Source: Bacteroides sp. UBA1773 (GTDB taxonomy: Bacteria > Bacteroidota > Bacteroidia > Bacteroidales > Bacteroidaceae). From it: a stretch of 15,109 nucleotides of DNA. Positions 1 to 7,203 of the stretch are shown piece by piece (the stretch's first letter is position 1; each line of letters begins with the position of its first letter). The stretch spans positions 1 to 15,109 of the forward strand of contig DCGR01000016.1 in NCBI GenBank assembly GCA_002315285.1, in the 5' to 3' direction. The notes below the pieces were generated by a model. It saw only the letters and a list, made by a program, of their open reading frames with translations. It did not search any database and was not told where the DNA came from. The translations under genes were made by a program, and so were the position numbers.

Positions 1-10
1 ACGTCAAATT

Positions 11-99
11 GAACAACCTATATCATAAATTATTCGCAATATACTTGTTATACGCAATTTGTGTGTAAAGATACAGATGTCTGTTGGAACAACCTATAT
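11..99. repeat. 13-bp direct repeat, two copies 76 bp apart
   Basis: GAACAACCTATAT occurs at 11-23 and again at 87-99, both followed by AT-rich sequence. On the other strand each copy reads ATATAGGTTGTTC. A weak minus-strand promoter-like TATCTTTA (67-74) lies between them, so the copies could be operator or promoter pieces for a gene to the left of the window. That gene is not visible, so the role is unknown. Confidence 0.5.
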
Positions 100-139
100 T
101 ATTCTCAGAAAAAATTATTCTGATAGGCACAATAGGAAG

Positions 140-157
140 TCCTAGGAATTCCTAGGA
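140..157. repeat. Perfect 18-bp palindrome
   Basis: TCCTAGGAATTCCTAGGA reads the same on both strands. It is flanked by AGTCC (138-142) and GGACT (158-162), which extend the symmetry imperfectly. With no loop it would form a cruciform or serve as a site for a dimeric protein rather than a normal terminator hairpin, and no T-run follows. No function can be assigned. Confidence 0.6.
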
Positions 158-158
158 G

Positions 159-195
159 GACTGAAAACTGACGACTGAGAAACTGACAACTGATT
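159..195. repeat. Degenerate tandem repeat of ACTGA units
   Basis: Two near-identical units of 14 and 15 bases (159-172 and 173-187, of the form GACTGA(G)AAACTGAC) are followed by a partial third, AACTGATT (188-195). It is a short low-complexity intergenic repeat just before the promoter of the first gene. I see no coding content in it. Confidence 0.5.
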
Positions 196-248
196 TGCTG
201 CCGCAAGGGCTTTTTTGTGGGACGGACCAAATAATTCGTTTTGAAAAC

Positions 249-278
249 TTGTTTATTGCCGAAAAGTCCGTAATTTTG
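249..278 (+). promoter_or_regulatory. Bacteroidetes-type promoter of the sigma-54 activator operon
   Basis: TTG at 249-251, a 19-base spacer, then TAATTTTG at 271-278, which matches the TAnnTTTG -7 element of Bacteroidetes. Transcription would start near 283, only about two bases before the ATG at 285. This implies an almost leaderless message and argues against starting translation further upstream at 195. Confidence 0.65.
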
Positions 279-284
279 CGCACA

Positions 285-1487
285 ATGAACAGGAAGGAAA
301 TACTTACCATTAAAAACCGCTTCGGCATTGTGGGCAATGACGAGGCGCTGTTGCGTGCTTTGGATGTGGCCATGCAGGTGGCTCCTACGGAGTTGTCGGT
401 TTTGATAACGGGCGAAAATGGTGTCGGAAAGGAAGTGGTTCCGAAAATAATACATCAGTTCAGCGCGCGTAAGCATGGGAAATATGTGGCAGTGAACTGT
501 GGAGCCATTCCTGAAGGTACAATCAATTCAGAATTGTTTGGACACGTGAAGGGTGCTTTCACGGGGGCGGACAAGGACAGGAAGGGCTATTTTGCTGAGG
601 CAGATGGCGGGACAATCTTTTTGGATGAAGTAGGCGAGCTTCCGTTAGCTACGCAGGCCATGCTGTTGCGAGTGTTGGAGAATCATGAATACATGGTTGT
701 GGGTTCTTCGAATGTTTATAAGACTGATGTGAGAATCATTGCTGCAACGAATGTGAACATGATGGAGGCCGTGGCGCAGGGGCGTTTTCGTGAGGATCTT
801 TATTATCGTCTCAACACGATTCCCGTGAACATTCCTGCCTTGCGCGAAAGGGGAAACGACATTGTCTTGTTGTTCACTCATTTTTCCATGCAGATAGCCG
901 AGAGGTATTCGATGCCTCCCATCCAGCTCACCGATTCGGCCAAGCATTTGTTGTGCAGTTACTCGTGGCCGGGCAACGTGCGCCAGCTGAAAAACATTGT
1001 GGAGCACATTTCCGTGGTGGAGCAAAACAGGATGATAACCGAAGAGACCTTGCAATTCTATCTGCCCAGCGTGCCGAATGGGCGCAACCTCCCGATGGTG
1101 TCGAACCGTCAGCAAGGGGGAAAAATGTTCGAGAATGAGCGTGAGATACTCTATTCCGTCTTGTTTGACCTGCGCCGCGACATGACGGAGATGAAACGTG
1201 TGGTGAATGATTTGATAAAGGAGCGCGAAATGGTAAAACACCAGTCGCCACTTCAGCCTTCGCTCAACATCGAGGCGGTGAAACATACCGCAAAAGTGGC
1301 CGCAGAGGAAGACATCCAGGATACGGAAGCCTATGAAGAGGAAAACCTGTCGCTCGATGATTCGTACAAGGAACTTGTGAAAAAGGCCCTGAACAAGCAT
1401 CAGGGAAATCGTCGGGATGCGGCCAAGGACCTGAACATCTCGGAACGGACCTTATATAGAAAAATTAAAGAATATGATTTGGAATAA
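285..1487 (+). CDS. Sigma-54-dependent transcriptional activator, AAA+ plus Fis-type HTH, no sensor domain
   Basis: A 400-residue enhancer-binding activator of RNA polymerase carrying sigma-54 (RpoN). The AAA+ domain begins almost at the N-terminus: Walker A GENGVGKE (43-50), the sigma-54 contact loop GAFTGA (90-95), Walker B GGTIFLDEV (108-116), REDLYYRL with the arginine finger (169-176), and WPGNVRQLKN (228-237). A linker of about 130 residues leads to a Fis-type helix-turn-helix (about 368-397, ending SERTLYRKIKEY). There is no receiver, GAF or PAS domain, so activity must be controlled by level, by a partner or through the linker. The ATG at 285 is chosen over 195 because the promoter lies between them and relatives begin MNRKE. 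The 3' end overlaps lptE by 14 bases, which implies co-transcription. The family call is secure; the target genes are unknown. Confidence 0.93.
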   Translation: MNRKEILTIKNRFGIVGNDEALLRALDVAMQVAPTELSVLITGENGVGKEVVPKIIHQFSARKHGKYVAVNCGAIPEGTINSELFGHVKGAFTGADKDRKGYFAEADGGTIFLDEVGELPLATQAMLLRVLENHEYMVVGSSNVYKTDVRIIAATNVNMMEAVAQGRFREDLYYRLNTIPVNIPALRERGNDIVLLFTHFSMQIAERYSMPPIQLTDSAKHLLCSYSWPGNVRQLKNIVEHISVVEQNRMITEETLQFYLPSVPNGRNLPMVSNRQQGGKMFENEREILYSVLFDLRRDMTEMKRVVNDLIKEREMVKHQSPLQPSLNIEAVKHTAKVAAEEDIQDTEAYEEENLSLDDSYKELVKKALNKHQGNRRDAAKDLNISERTLYRKIKEYDLE

Positions 1488-1992
1488 GAAGGTTCTCCCA
1501 GCCCTGGTGGCGTTGATGACGGTCTTGTCGGCATGTAGCATTTCATACAAGTTCAATGGGTCGAGCATCGACTATACGAAAATACAGACCGTGACATTCG
1601 AGAATTTCCCAAACCGTTCGGTTGCATTCGTGTGGGGCCCCATGGAGAGCATGTTCAATACGCAACTGCAAGACATTTTCATGCAACAGACGCGCCTGAA
1701 ACAAGTGAAACGGAACGGACACCTGCAGTTCTCGGGCGAGATAACCAATTATGATGCCCGAAACAAGGGCGTGGGTTCTGATGGCTATTCCACCATGGCC
1801 GAACTTACGATGACGGTAAAGGTGTCGTTTGTCAATACCATCAATCCATCGGAGAACTTCGACCAGTCGTTTACGGCCAGTCGCGACTATGATGCGTCGC
1901 AACAGATGTCGGCTGTCCAGGAGGATCTGGTGACCCAGATGATTAAGGAAATCTGCGAACAGATATTCAATGCTTCAGTCGCGAATTGGTAA
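1474..1992 (+). CDS. lptE: LptE-family outer-membrane lipoprotein
   Basis: A 172-residue lipoprotein. A short positively charged start (MIWNKK) and a hydrophobic stretch lead to the lipobox LSAC (18-21), with Cys21 as the lipidated residue. The mature part starts SISYKFNGSSIDY, the beginning typical of the Bacteroidetes LptE family. LptE plugs the LptD barrel and helps place lipopolysaccharide in the outer leaflet of the outer membrane. The gene starts inside the end of the sigma-54 activator gene and ends inside the next gene's start region, so translation is probably coupled on both sides. LptE proteins diverge strongly in sequence, so the name rests on the lipobox, the length, the mature N-terminus and this neighbourhood. 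Confidence 0.85.
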   Translation: MIWNKKVLPALVALMTVLSACSISYKFNGSSIDYTKIQTVTFENFPNRSVAFVWGPMESMFNTQLQDIFMQQTRLKQVKRNGHLQFSGEITNYDARNKGVGSDGYSTMAELTMTVKVSFVNTINPSENFDQSFTASRDYDASQQMSAVQEDLVTQMIKEICEQIFNASVANW

Positions 1993-2701
1993 GTTGATGA
2001 ACCACACGGAGCAACTCGGCGACGACACTTTGTTTGAGTTGCGTGACATTGTGGCACGTTATCCGTTTTTTCAGTCGGGTAGATTGCTGTTGCTGAAAAA
2101 CCTGTTTATCCTTCACGATGGAGCGTTCGGAAAGGAACTTGGCAAGAATGCCATCTACATAACCGACAGGAGCATCTTGTACGACATGGTGGAAAGGACG
2201 GGACTGGAAGTCCTTTCCGAGCAGCATGAAGCTGATGACCAGATCGACAGGACGTTGAGTCTCATCGACTCGTTCCTCCAGTCGAATGTGTCTGAAGAAT
2301 CGTCGTTGTTGCCTTCAGAGCCATCGACTGATTATCTGTCATATATGGAGCGGGAACATGGGGAGGTAATGCCCACTGCCAACAAATCGGAACGAACCAT
2401 CGCTCTCATCGACCAGTTCCTGAGCCAGTCGGACGAGTCGCCATTGTTGCATTTCGATGATGTGGCCGTTGAACCGCCTCCTACGGAAGATGCGCATAAG
2501 GTGGAGCAGGCAGAGAAAGACGCTGATGATTCGGTATATACGGAGAATCTGGCCAAAATTCTCATCAGTCAGAAAAGATATTCGCAGGCTTTGGAAATAA
2601 TTAAGCGATTATATTTGCAAAATCCACAAAAAAACTGTTATTTTGCCGACCAAATGAGATTTTTGGAAAAGTTGATAACTAACGATAAAAACAAATTATA
2701 A
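1970..2701 (+). CDS. Conserved Bacteroidetes protein with C-terminal TPR-like segment, function unknown
   Basis: A 243-residue protein, probably cytoplasmic: no signal peptide or membrane helix is visible. The N-terminal part (about 1-90) is helical and leucine-rich. The middle (about 90-190) is acidic, looks disordered and carries two copies of a short motif, RTLSLIDSFL (94-103) and RTIALIDQFL (142-151). The end (about 190-237) has a TPR-like pair of helices (LAKILISQKRYSQALEIIKR). The start at 1970 overlaps lptE by 23 bases; an alternative ATG at 1997 would remove nine residues, but the longer form keeps a leucine pattern I recall from relatives. It lies between lptE and secG with a two-base gap to secG. 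A role in envelope assembly or secretion is only inferred from context. Confidence 0.75.
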   Translation: MLQSRIGKLMNHTEQLGDDTLFELRDIVARYPFFQSGRLLLLKNLFILHDGAFGKELGKNAIYITDRSILYDMVERTGLEVLSEQHEADDQIDRTLSLIDSFLQSNVSEESSLLPSEPSTDYLSYMEREHGEVMPTANKSERTIALIDQFLSQSDESPLLHFDDVAVEPPPTEDAHKVEQAEKDADDSVYTENLAKILISQKRYSQALEIIKRLYLQNPQKNCYFADQMRFLEKLITNDKNKL

Positions 2702-2703
2702 AA

Positions 2704-3063
2704 ATGTACACTTTACTAATCGTATTAATTGTTCTTGCAGCCTTACTGATGTGCTTCATCGTGTTGATTCAAAACTCAAAGGGTGGAGGTCTGGCTGCCG
2801 GTTTTGCTTCTTCCAACCAGATTATGGGTGTTCGCAAGACTACCGACATCATTGAGAAAACCACCTGGGGGCTTGCTGTTGCCATGGTTGTCTTGAGTGT
2901 GCTGACAGCATACACATTGCCCAGCACGAAAGCCGAATCATCGGTGATCATGCAAGAGGCTACCAAAGATGCCGCCACCAATCCAAACAATATCCAAGCT
3001 TTCCCTGGTGTTGCTCCACAGGCAGATGGCGCTGCTTCTGCAGCCGGTGACAGTGTAAAGTAG
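2704..3063 (+). CDS. secG: Protein translocase subunit SecG
   Basis: A 119-residue inner-membrane protein of the SecYEG channel, which SecA uses to export unfolded proteins; SecG aids SecA cycling and is not essential in many bacteria. Two membrane helices are visible (about 2-22 and 54-71), joined by the conserved cytoplasmic loop QNSKGGGLAAGF (23-34), the family hallmark. The C-terminal tail (about 75-119) is rich in Ala, Pro, Asn and Thr, looks disordered and makes the protein longer than E. coli SecG, as is usual in Bacteroidetes. It is the last gene of the first operon, two bases behind the TPR-like gene, and is followed by a hairpin. Confidence 0.95.
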   Translation: MYTLLIVLIVLAALLMCFIVLIQNSKGGGLAAGFASSNQIMGVRKTTDIIEKTTWGLAVAMVVLSVLTAYTLPSTKAESSVIMQEATKDAATNPNNIQAFPGVAPQADGAASAAGDSVK

Positions 3064-3118
3064 TAGCCGTCGGAAGCCAAAAATTCTCTGGAGGTTAAAT
3101 ATTTGATTGACAAATGTG

Positions 3119-3154
3119 GAGCCGTGTCGATAGTTTCCTCTATTGACATGGCTC
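3119..3154 (+). terminator. Hairpin after secG, probable terminator or attenuator
   Basis: The arms 3119-3133 (GAGCCGTGTCGATAG) and 3140-3154 (CTATTGACATGGCTC) pair over 15 positions, counting two G-U pairs, around a six-base loop. The G-U pairs form only in plus-strand RNA. The tail TTCTTGATT is only moderately T-rich. It ends 21 bases before the exodeoxyribonuclease start, so it may also affect expression of the next operon. Confidence 0.6.
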
Positions 3155-3175
3155 TTCTTGATTATATTCATGCGC

Positions 3176-3934
3176 ATGAAATTCGTATCGTGGAATGTAA
3201 ATGGGTTGCGTGCCTGTTGTACAAAGGGATTCGTGGAATCGTTTGAACTGTTGGATGCCGACTTCTTCAGCCTGCAAGAGACCAAAATGCAGGAAGGACA
3301 GCTCGATCTGGCCTTTATGGGCTATCAGTCGTACTGGAACTATGCCGAAAAAAAAGGGTATAGCGGCACCGCTGTGTTTACCCGTCACACTCCCTTGAAC
3401 GTGAATCGCGGCATGGGCATCGACCAGCACGACCACGAAGGACGCATCATCACGCTCGAAATGGAAAGGTTCTTTCTCGTAACCGTGTATGTGCCCAACT
3501 CGCAAGACGGATTGCGCCGTTTGGACTATCGTATGCAATGGGAAGATGATTTCCTGGCATATCTGAAGTCGCTCGAACAGTCGAAGCCCGTCGTGGTGTG
3601 TGGCGACATGAATGTGGCTCATCAGGAAATAGACCTGAAGAACCCCAAGACAAACCGGATGAATCCTGGTTTTACCGACGAGGAGCGTGAGAAATTCAGC
3701 CGGCTGCTCGACAATGGCTTTACGGACACTTATCGTTTTTTCTATCCCGACAAGACCGATGCTTACTCCTGGTGGTCGTATCGGATGAAGGCACGCGAGA
3801 AGAACGTAGGGTGGCGCATAGACTATTATCTGGTGTCGTCGCAACTGGACAGCCAACTGGCAGGTGCCGACATCCATGCCGACATCATGGGGTCTGACCA
3901 TTGTCCGGTGAGTGTGGAAATCGACGGCCTGTGA
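3176..3934 (+). CDS. xth: Exodeoxyribonuclease III / AP endonuclease
   Basis: A 252-residue, Mg-dependent AP endonuclease and 3'-5' exonuclease of base excision repair (exonuclease-endonuclease-phosphatase fold). Almost every family motif is present: WNVNGLRA (6-13, with Asn8), LQETKM (33-38, with Glu35), GYSGTAVFTR (61-70), VYVPNS (104-109), GDMNVAH (143-149, with Asp144 and Asn146), DAYSWW (195-200), WRIDY (213-217) and SDHCPV (240-245, with Asp241 and His242). The start at 3176 is chosen because the family begins MKFVSWNVNGLRA; the ATG at 3143 falls inside the preceding hairpin, and 3170 would add only two residues. The stop is four bases before the M23 gene. It could equally be named exoA. 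Confidence 0.95.
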   Translation: MKFVSWNVNGLRACCTKGFVESFELLDADFFSLQETKMQEGQLDLAFMGYQSYWNYAEKKGYSGTAVFTRHTPLNVNRGMGIDQHDHEGRIITLEMERFFLVTVYVPNSQDGLRRLDYRMQWEDDFLAYLKSLEQSKPVVVCGDMNVAHQEIDLKNPKTNRMNPGFTDEEREKFSRLLDNGFTDTYRFFYPDKTDAYSWWSYRMKAREKNVGWRIDYYLVSSQLDSQLAGADIHADIMGSDHCPVSVEIDGL

Positions 3935-3938
3935 TGTC

Positions 3939-5540
3939 ATGAAACTGAAAGTCATTCTTTTGCTCTGTCTCTGTGGCATGTTGCCGAAGGCGTATGCCCA
4001 GTATGGCTCGCCCTTTGACTTTCCGTTGCTTTTGAGCGGCAATTTTGCAGAACTCCGTTCGAACCATTTCCACGGAGGCGTTGACTTCAAGACCCAGGGC
4101 GTTACGGGCAAACCCATCCATGTGGTGGCCGATGGCTATGTCAGTGGCGTGTCGGTTTCGGCATCAGGCTATGGAAAAGCCGTGTATGTGGCCCATGGTG
4201 ACAGCATCATGTCGGTGTATGGGCATGTGCAGTCGTTTCCTCATGACATTGAAATGGCTGTGGAGCAGGCACAGTATGCGGATGAGTCGTATGCCGTGGA
4301 CTTGTCGTTTCCCGACACGCTCTATCCTGTCAGGCAAGGCGACGTGATTGCATGGAGTGGCAACGAGGGTTATAGTTTTGGACCCCATTTGCATTTTGAG
4401 TTGCGCCGTACCCATACGGGAGAATACATCGACCCCCTGCCATTCTTCAAGTCACGGATTCACGACACGATGCCTCCCAGGGCTTCGGCCATCTGCGTGT
4501 ACCAGCAGGGAGGCAAATCGGAAATCCCCGTCAATCAGCTGCTCGAACCCATCGAAGCCTGGGGTGAGGTGCGTTTCGCCATCCGTGCCAATGACTACAT
4601 GAACGAGACGTCCAACCGGTATGGCGTTTACAAAGTGACCCTCTACCATGCGGATGAAGTTGTGTTTTCGAGTCAGACCGATGGCTTCCTTCCCGATGAA
4701 AACCGAATGATCAATGCTTGGGATGACGAGGGATTCATGCGGTCGTTCATTTTGCCGGGCAATACTTGGCGAATGTTGGGCGCCAATGCCGAGAGGGGGA
4801 CTGTAAGCATCCGCGAGGCTCGCGACCATCATTTCCGTTACGTGCTTGAGGACCAATTCGGGAATCGTGCCACCTATGGTTTTGTGGTACGAGGAGTGAA
4901 TATGCCCACGACCACAAAGGTTCCACACGACAGCTTGTACACACAGCACCTCTGTTGGGATAGGAGCAATATGGTTTTTGCTCCAGGTTTTGAACTGTTT
5001 GTCCCACGCGGGAATCTGTATGACAATGCTTCGGTACGCAAGGATGTGGTGACCAACCCAGGCGGAGAGCATTGCTACATGCTGTCGGACCAGCCAGTGG
5101 CATTGCATAAGGGCGCGTCGCTGCTTATTGGCGTGCGTCGCCAGTATGCCGATTGTTCGAAGCTCTACGTGGCGCAACGATTCGGGCAGCATTGGTCGTC
5201 GGTGGGTGGCACTTACGAAAACGGGTGGATGAAGGCTACCGTGCACAGTGTGTCGGCCTACACCATTATGGTGGATACGATTCCTCCTGGCGTCAAACCT
5301 GTCGATCAGAAAAAATGGCGTTCGGAACCAGTCAGGTTCCGTATCGGAGACTCGCAGACAGGCATCAGTGATTATAAGGTCTATGTCGATGGAAAGTTCT
5401 GGCTGTTTGCCTATAATGAACTGCGGAAAACGCTTACCATGCTCCATCCCGAACGACTGGACAGGAAACAACATCATGAACTCGTGATAGTGGTGACCGA
5501 CCGTTGTGGAAACGAAACGAAACAAACATATAGATTATGA
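3939..5540 (+). CDS. Secreted M23-family metallopeptidase (LytM-like)
   Basis: A 533-residue zinc peptidase expected in the periplasm, where M23 enzymes cut peptide cross-links of peptidoglycan. A signal peptide (MKLKVILLLC to AYA at about 1-20) precedes the mature start QYGSPF. The catalytic domain is at about 40-170: the zinc motif HGGVD (45-49, His45 and Asp49), an HGD (86-88) and the second motif HLHFE (150-154, His152). The remaining 360 residues look rich in beta strand and end in an Ig-like stretch; their role is unclear. The start at 3939 sits four bases after the exodeoxyribonuclease stop and fits the signal peptide; 3912 would add a non-signal stretch. The last four bases overlap the C69 gene. 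All zinc ligands appear intact, so it is probably active rather than a regulator. Confidence 0.9.
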   Translation: MKLKVILLLCLCGMLPKAYAQYGSPFDFPLLLSGNFAELRSNHFHGGVDFKTQGVTGKPIHVVADGYVSGVSVSASGYGKAVYVAHGDSIMSVYGHVQSFPHDIEMAVEQAQYADESYAVDLSFPDTLYPVRQGDVIAWSGNEGYSFGPHLHFELRRTHTGEYIDPLPFFKSRIHDTMPPRASAICVYQQGGKSEIPVNQLLEPIEAWGEVRFAIRANDYMNETSNRYGVYKVTLYHADEVVFSSQTDGFLPDENRMINAWDDEGFMRSFILPGNTWRMLGANAERGTVSIREARDHHFRYVLEDQFGNRATYGFVVRGVNMPTTTKVPHDSLYTQHLCWDRSNMVFAPGFELFVPRGNLYDNASVRKDVVTNPGGEHCYMLSDQPVALHKGASLLIGVRRQYADCSKLYVAQRFGQHWSSVGGTYENGWMKATVHSVSAYTIMVDTIPPGVKPVDQKKWRSEPVRFRIGDSQTGISDYKVYVDGKFWLFAYNELRKTLTMLHPERLDRKQHHELVIVVTDRCGNETKQTYRL

Positions 5541-7177
5541 AAACAAAACAGATTATCAGCGTATTGCTTGCTCTTCTCATCGACAGTACGTCGTGGGCTT
5601 GCACCAACATGATTGTAGGACGGAAGGCTTCGGCCGATGGCTCTGTCATCGTGTCGTATTCGGCCGACTCGTATGGCATGTACGGCTATCTCTGTCACTA
5701 CCCTGCAGGAAAACATGCCAAAGGGGAGTTGATGGACATTTATAATTGGGATTCAGGCCAGTATATGGGACAGATAGCTCAGGCTCAGGAAACCTACAAT
5801 GTGATAGGCAACATCAACGAATACCAGCTTACCATTGCCGAAACCACGTTCGGCGGTCGTGAGGAACTGTGCGACACCACTGCCATCCTGGATTATGGTA
5901 GCCTTATCTACGTCACCTTGCAGCGGGCTCGTACTGCCAAGGAAGCCATTCAGGTGATGAGTGAACTGGTGAAAGAATATGGCTATGCCAGTGAGGGAGA
6001 GTCGTTCAGCATTGCCGATCCGAATGAGGCTTGGATAATGGAAATGATAGGCAAGGGTCCGGGCATCAAAGGAGCTGTGTGGGTGGCAGTCCGCATCCCT
6101 GACGATTGCATAGCAGGACATGCCAACCAAAGCCGTATCTGCCAATTCCCGTTGGAGGACAAGAACAATTGCCTGTATTCGCCCGATGTGATTTCCTTTG
6201 CCCGCGAAAAAGGTTATTTCAATGGTTCCAACAAGGATTTCAGCTTCTCCGATGCTTATGCTCCGCTCGATTTCAGTGGCGTGCGCATCTGTGATGCCCG
6301 TGTCTGGAGCTTCTTCAATATGTTCAGCAAGGCCACTGCCGATGCCTATCTGCCTTACATCCAAGGAAAGGATGCGAAGCGAATGCCTCTTTATGTGCGT
6401 CCCGACCGTAAGGTGTCGGTGCGTGACATCCAACATGCCATGCGCGACCATTACGAGGGCACTCCCCTGGATTTCACGAACGACTTGGCGGCCGGTCCGT
6501 TCCATACGCCTTACCGGTTGAGCCCACTTACATTCAAGGTCGATGGCGAGGAATACTTCAACGAACGTCCTATCTCTACCCAACAAACTGGTTTCGTGTT
6601 CGTTTCGCAGATGCGTTCGTGGCTTTCTGACCACATTGGTGGTGTGCTTTGGTTTGGTGTGGATGATGCGAACATGACTGTTTTCACTCCTGTGTATTGC
6701 TGCACGGACAAGGTTCCAGCGTGCTATGACATCAGTCAGGCCGATGCACAGACTTTTTCATGGGATTCGGCCTTTTGGATATACAACTGGGTGGGCGACA
6801 TGATCCGGCCACGTTACAGCCTGATGATAGAAGATGTGCGCTATGTGCAAAACACACTTGAGGACACTTTTGAGCAGGCGCAGGCGGCTATTGAAAACAG
6901 CGTACAGAACACGCCGACCGACGAGGCTGTAAGATTCCTCACCAACTACACTTCAATGACGGCTCAGGCTACCATTGACCGCTGGAAACAACTTGGCGAG
7001 TTTCTTGTGGTAAAATACAACGATGGGGTGGTGAAGAAGATGAGCATCGATGACAAACCATCGGCGCAACGTGTCAACTGGGCACCTGTGGTTCGTCCGG
7101 GGTATCCGCAGGAATTTCTTGAGAAGCTTGTCGAATCGACAGGCGACCGCTTCAAGACATTCCAGTACAACAAATGA
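5537..7177 (+). CDS. Secreted C69-family dipeptidase
   Basis: A 546-residue N-terminal-nucleophile hydrolase of peptidase family C69 (PepD-like), which releases amino acids from dipeptides. A signal-like start (MKTKQIISVLLALLIDSTSWA) is followed at once by Cys22 in CTNMIVGRKASADGS, the family's catalytic N-terminal cysteine. Export cleavage after Ala21 would therefore free the nucleophile. No lipobox is present (SWAC), so Cys22 should not be lipidated. Further family stretches are GNINEYQLTIAETTFGG (about 91-107), SFSIADPNEAWIMEM and GHANQSRI. It overlaps the M23 gene by four bases (ATGA) and again touches the mutase gene, so the two peptidases are co-expressed and may act in sequence on peptides. 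Confidence 0.9.
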   Translation: MKTKQIISVLLALLIDSTSWACTNMIVGRKASADGSVIVSYSADSYGMYGYLCHYPAGKHAKGELMDIYNWDSGQYMGQIAQAQETYNVIGNINEYQLTIAETTFGGREELCDTTAILDYGSLIYVTLQRARTAKEAIQVMSELVKEYGYASEGESFSIADPNEAWIMEMIGKGPGIKGAVWVAVRIPDDCIAGHANQSRICQFPLEDKNNCLYSPDVISFAREKGYFNGSNKDFSFSDAYAPLDFSGVRICDARVWSFFNMFSKATADAYLPYIQGKDAKRMPLYVRPDRKVSVRDIQHAMRDHYEGTPLDFTNDLAAGPFHTPYRLSPLTFKVDGEEYFNERPISTQQTGFVFVSQMRSWLSDHIGGVLWFGVDDANMTVFTPVYCCTDKVPACYDISQADAQTFSWDSAFWIYNWVGDMIRPRYSLMIEDVRYVQNTLEDTFEQAQAAIENSVQNTPTDEAVRFLTNYTSMTAQATIDRWKQLGEFLVVKYNDGVVKKMSIDDKPSAQRVNWAPVVRPGYPQEFLEKLVESTGDRFKTFQYNK

Positions 7178-7203
7178 CGTTTCAATTATTCATACAAATA
7201 AAA

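Noticed and set aside
195..218. Possible terminator in TTGCTGCCGCAAGGGCTTTTTTG
   Set aside because: The stem would be only three or four pairs despite the T-run; not convincing.
645..1400. Minus-strand open frame of 251 codons inside the sigma-54 activator gene
   Set aside because: The plus-strand protein is complete with Walker A, GAFTGA, Walker B and HTH; the antisense product is His-rich noise.
3140..4117. Minus-strand open frame of 325 codons over the exodeoxyribonuclease and the M23 start
   Set aside because: Spans two real genes in the opposite direction and has no family resemblance.
4452..5525. Minus-strand open frame of 357 codons opposite the M23 peptidase
   Set aside because: Shadow of a well-supported gene; no domain, promoter or start signal of its own.
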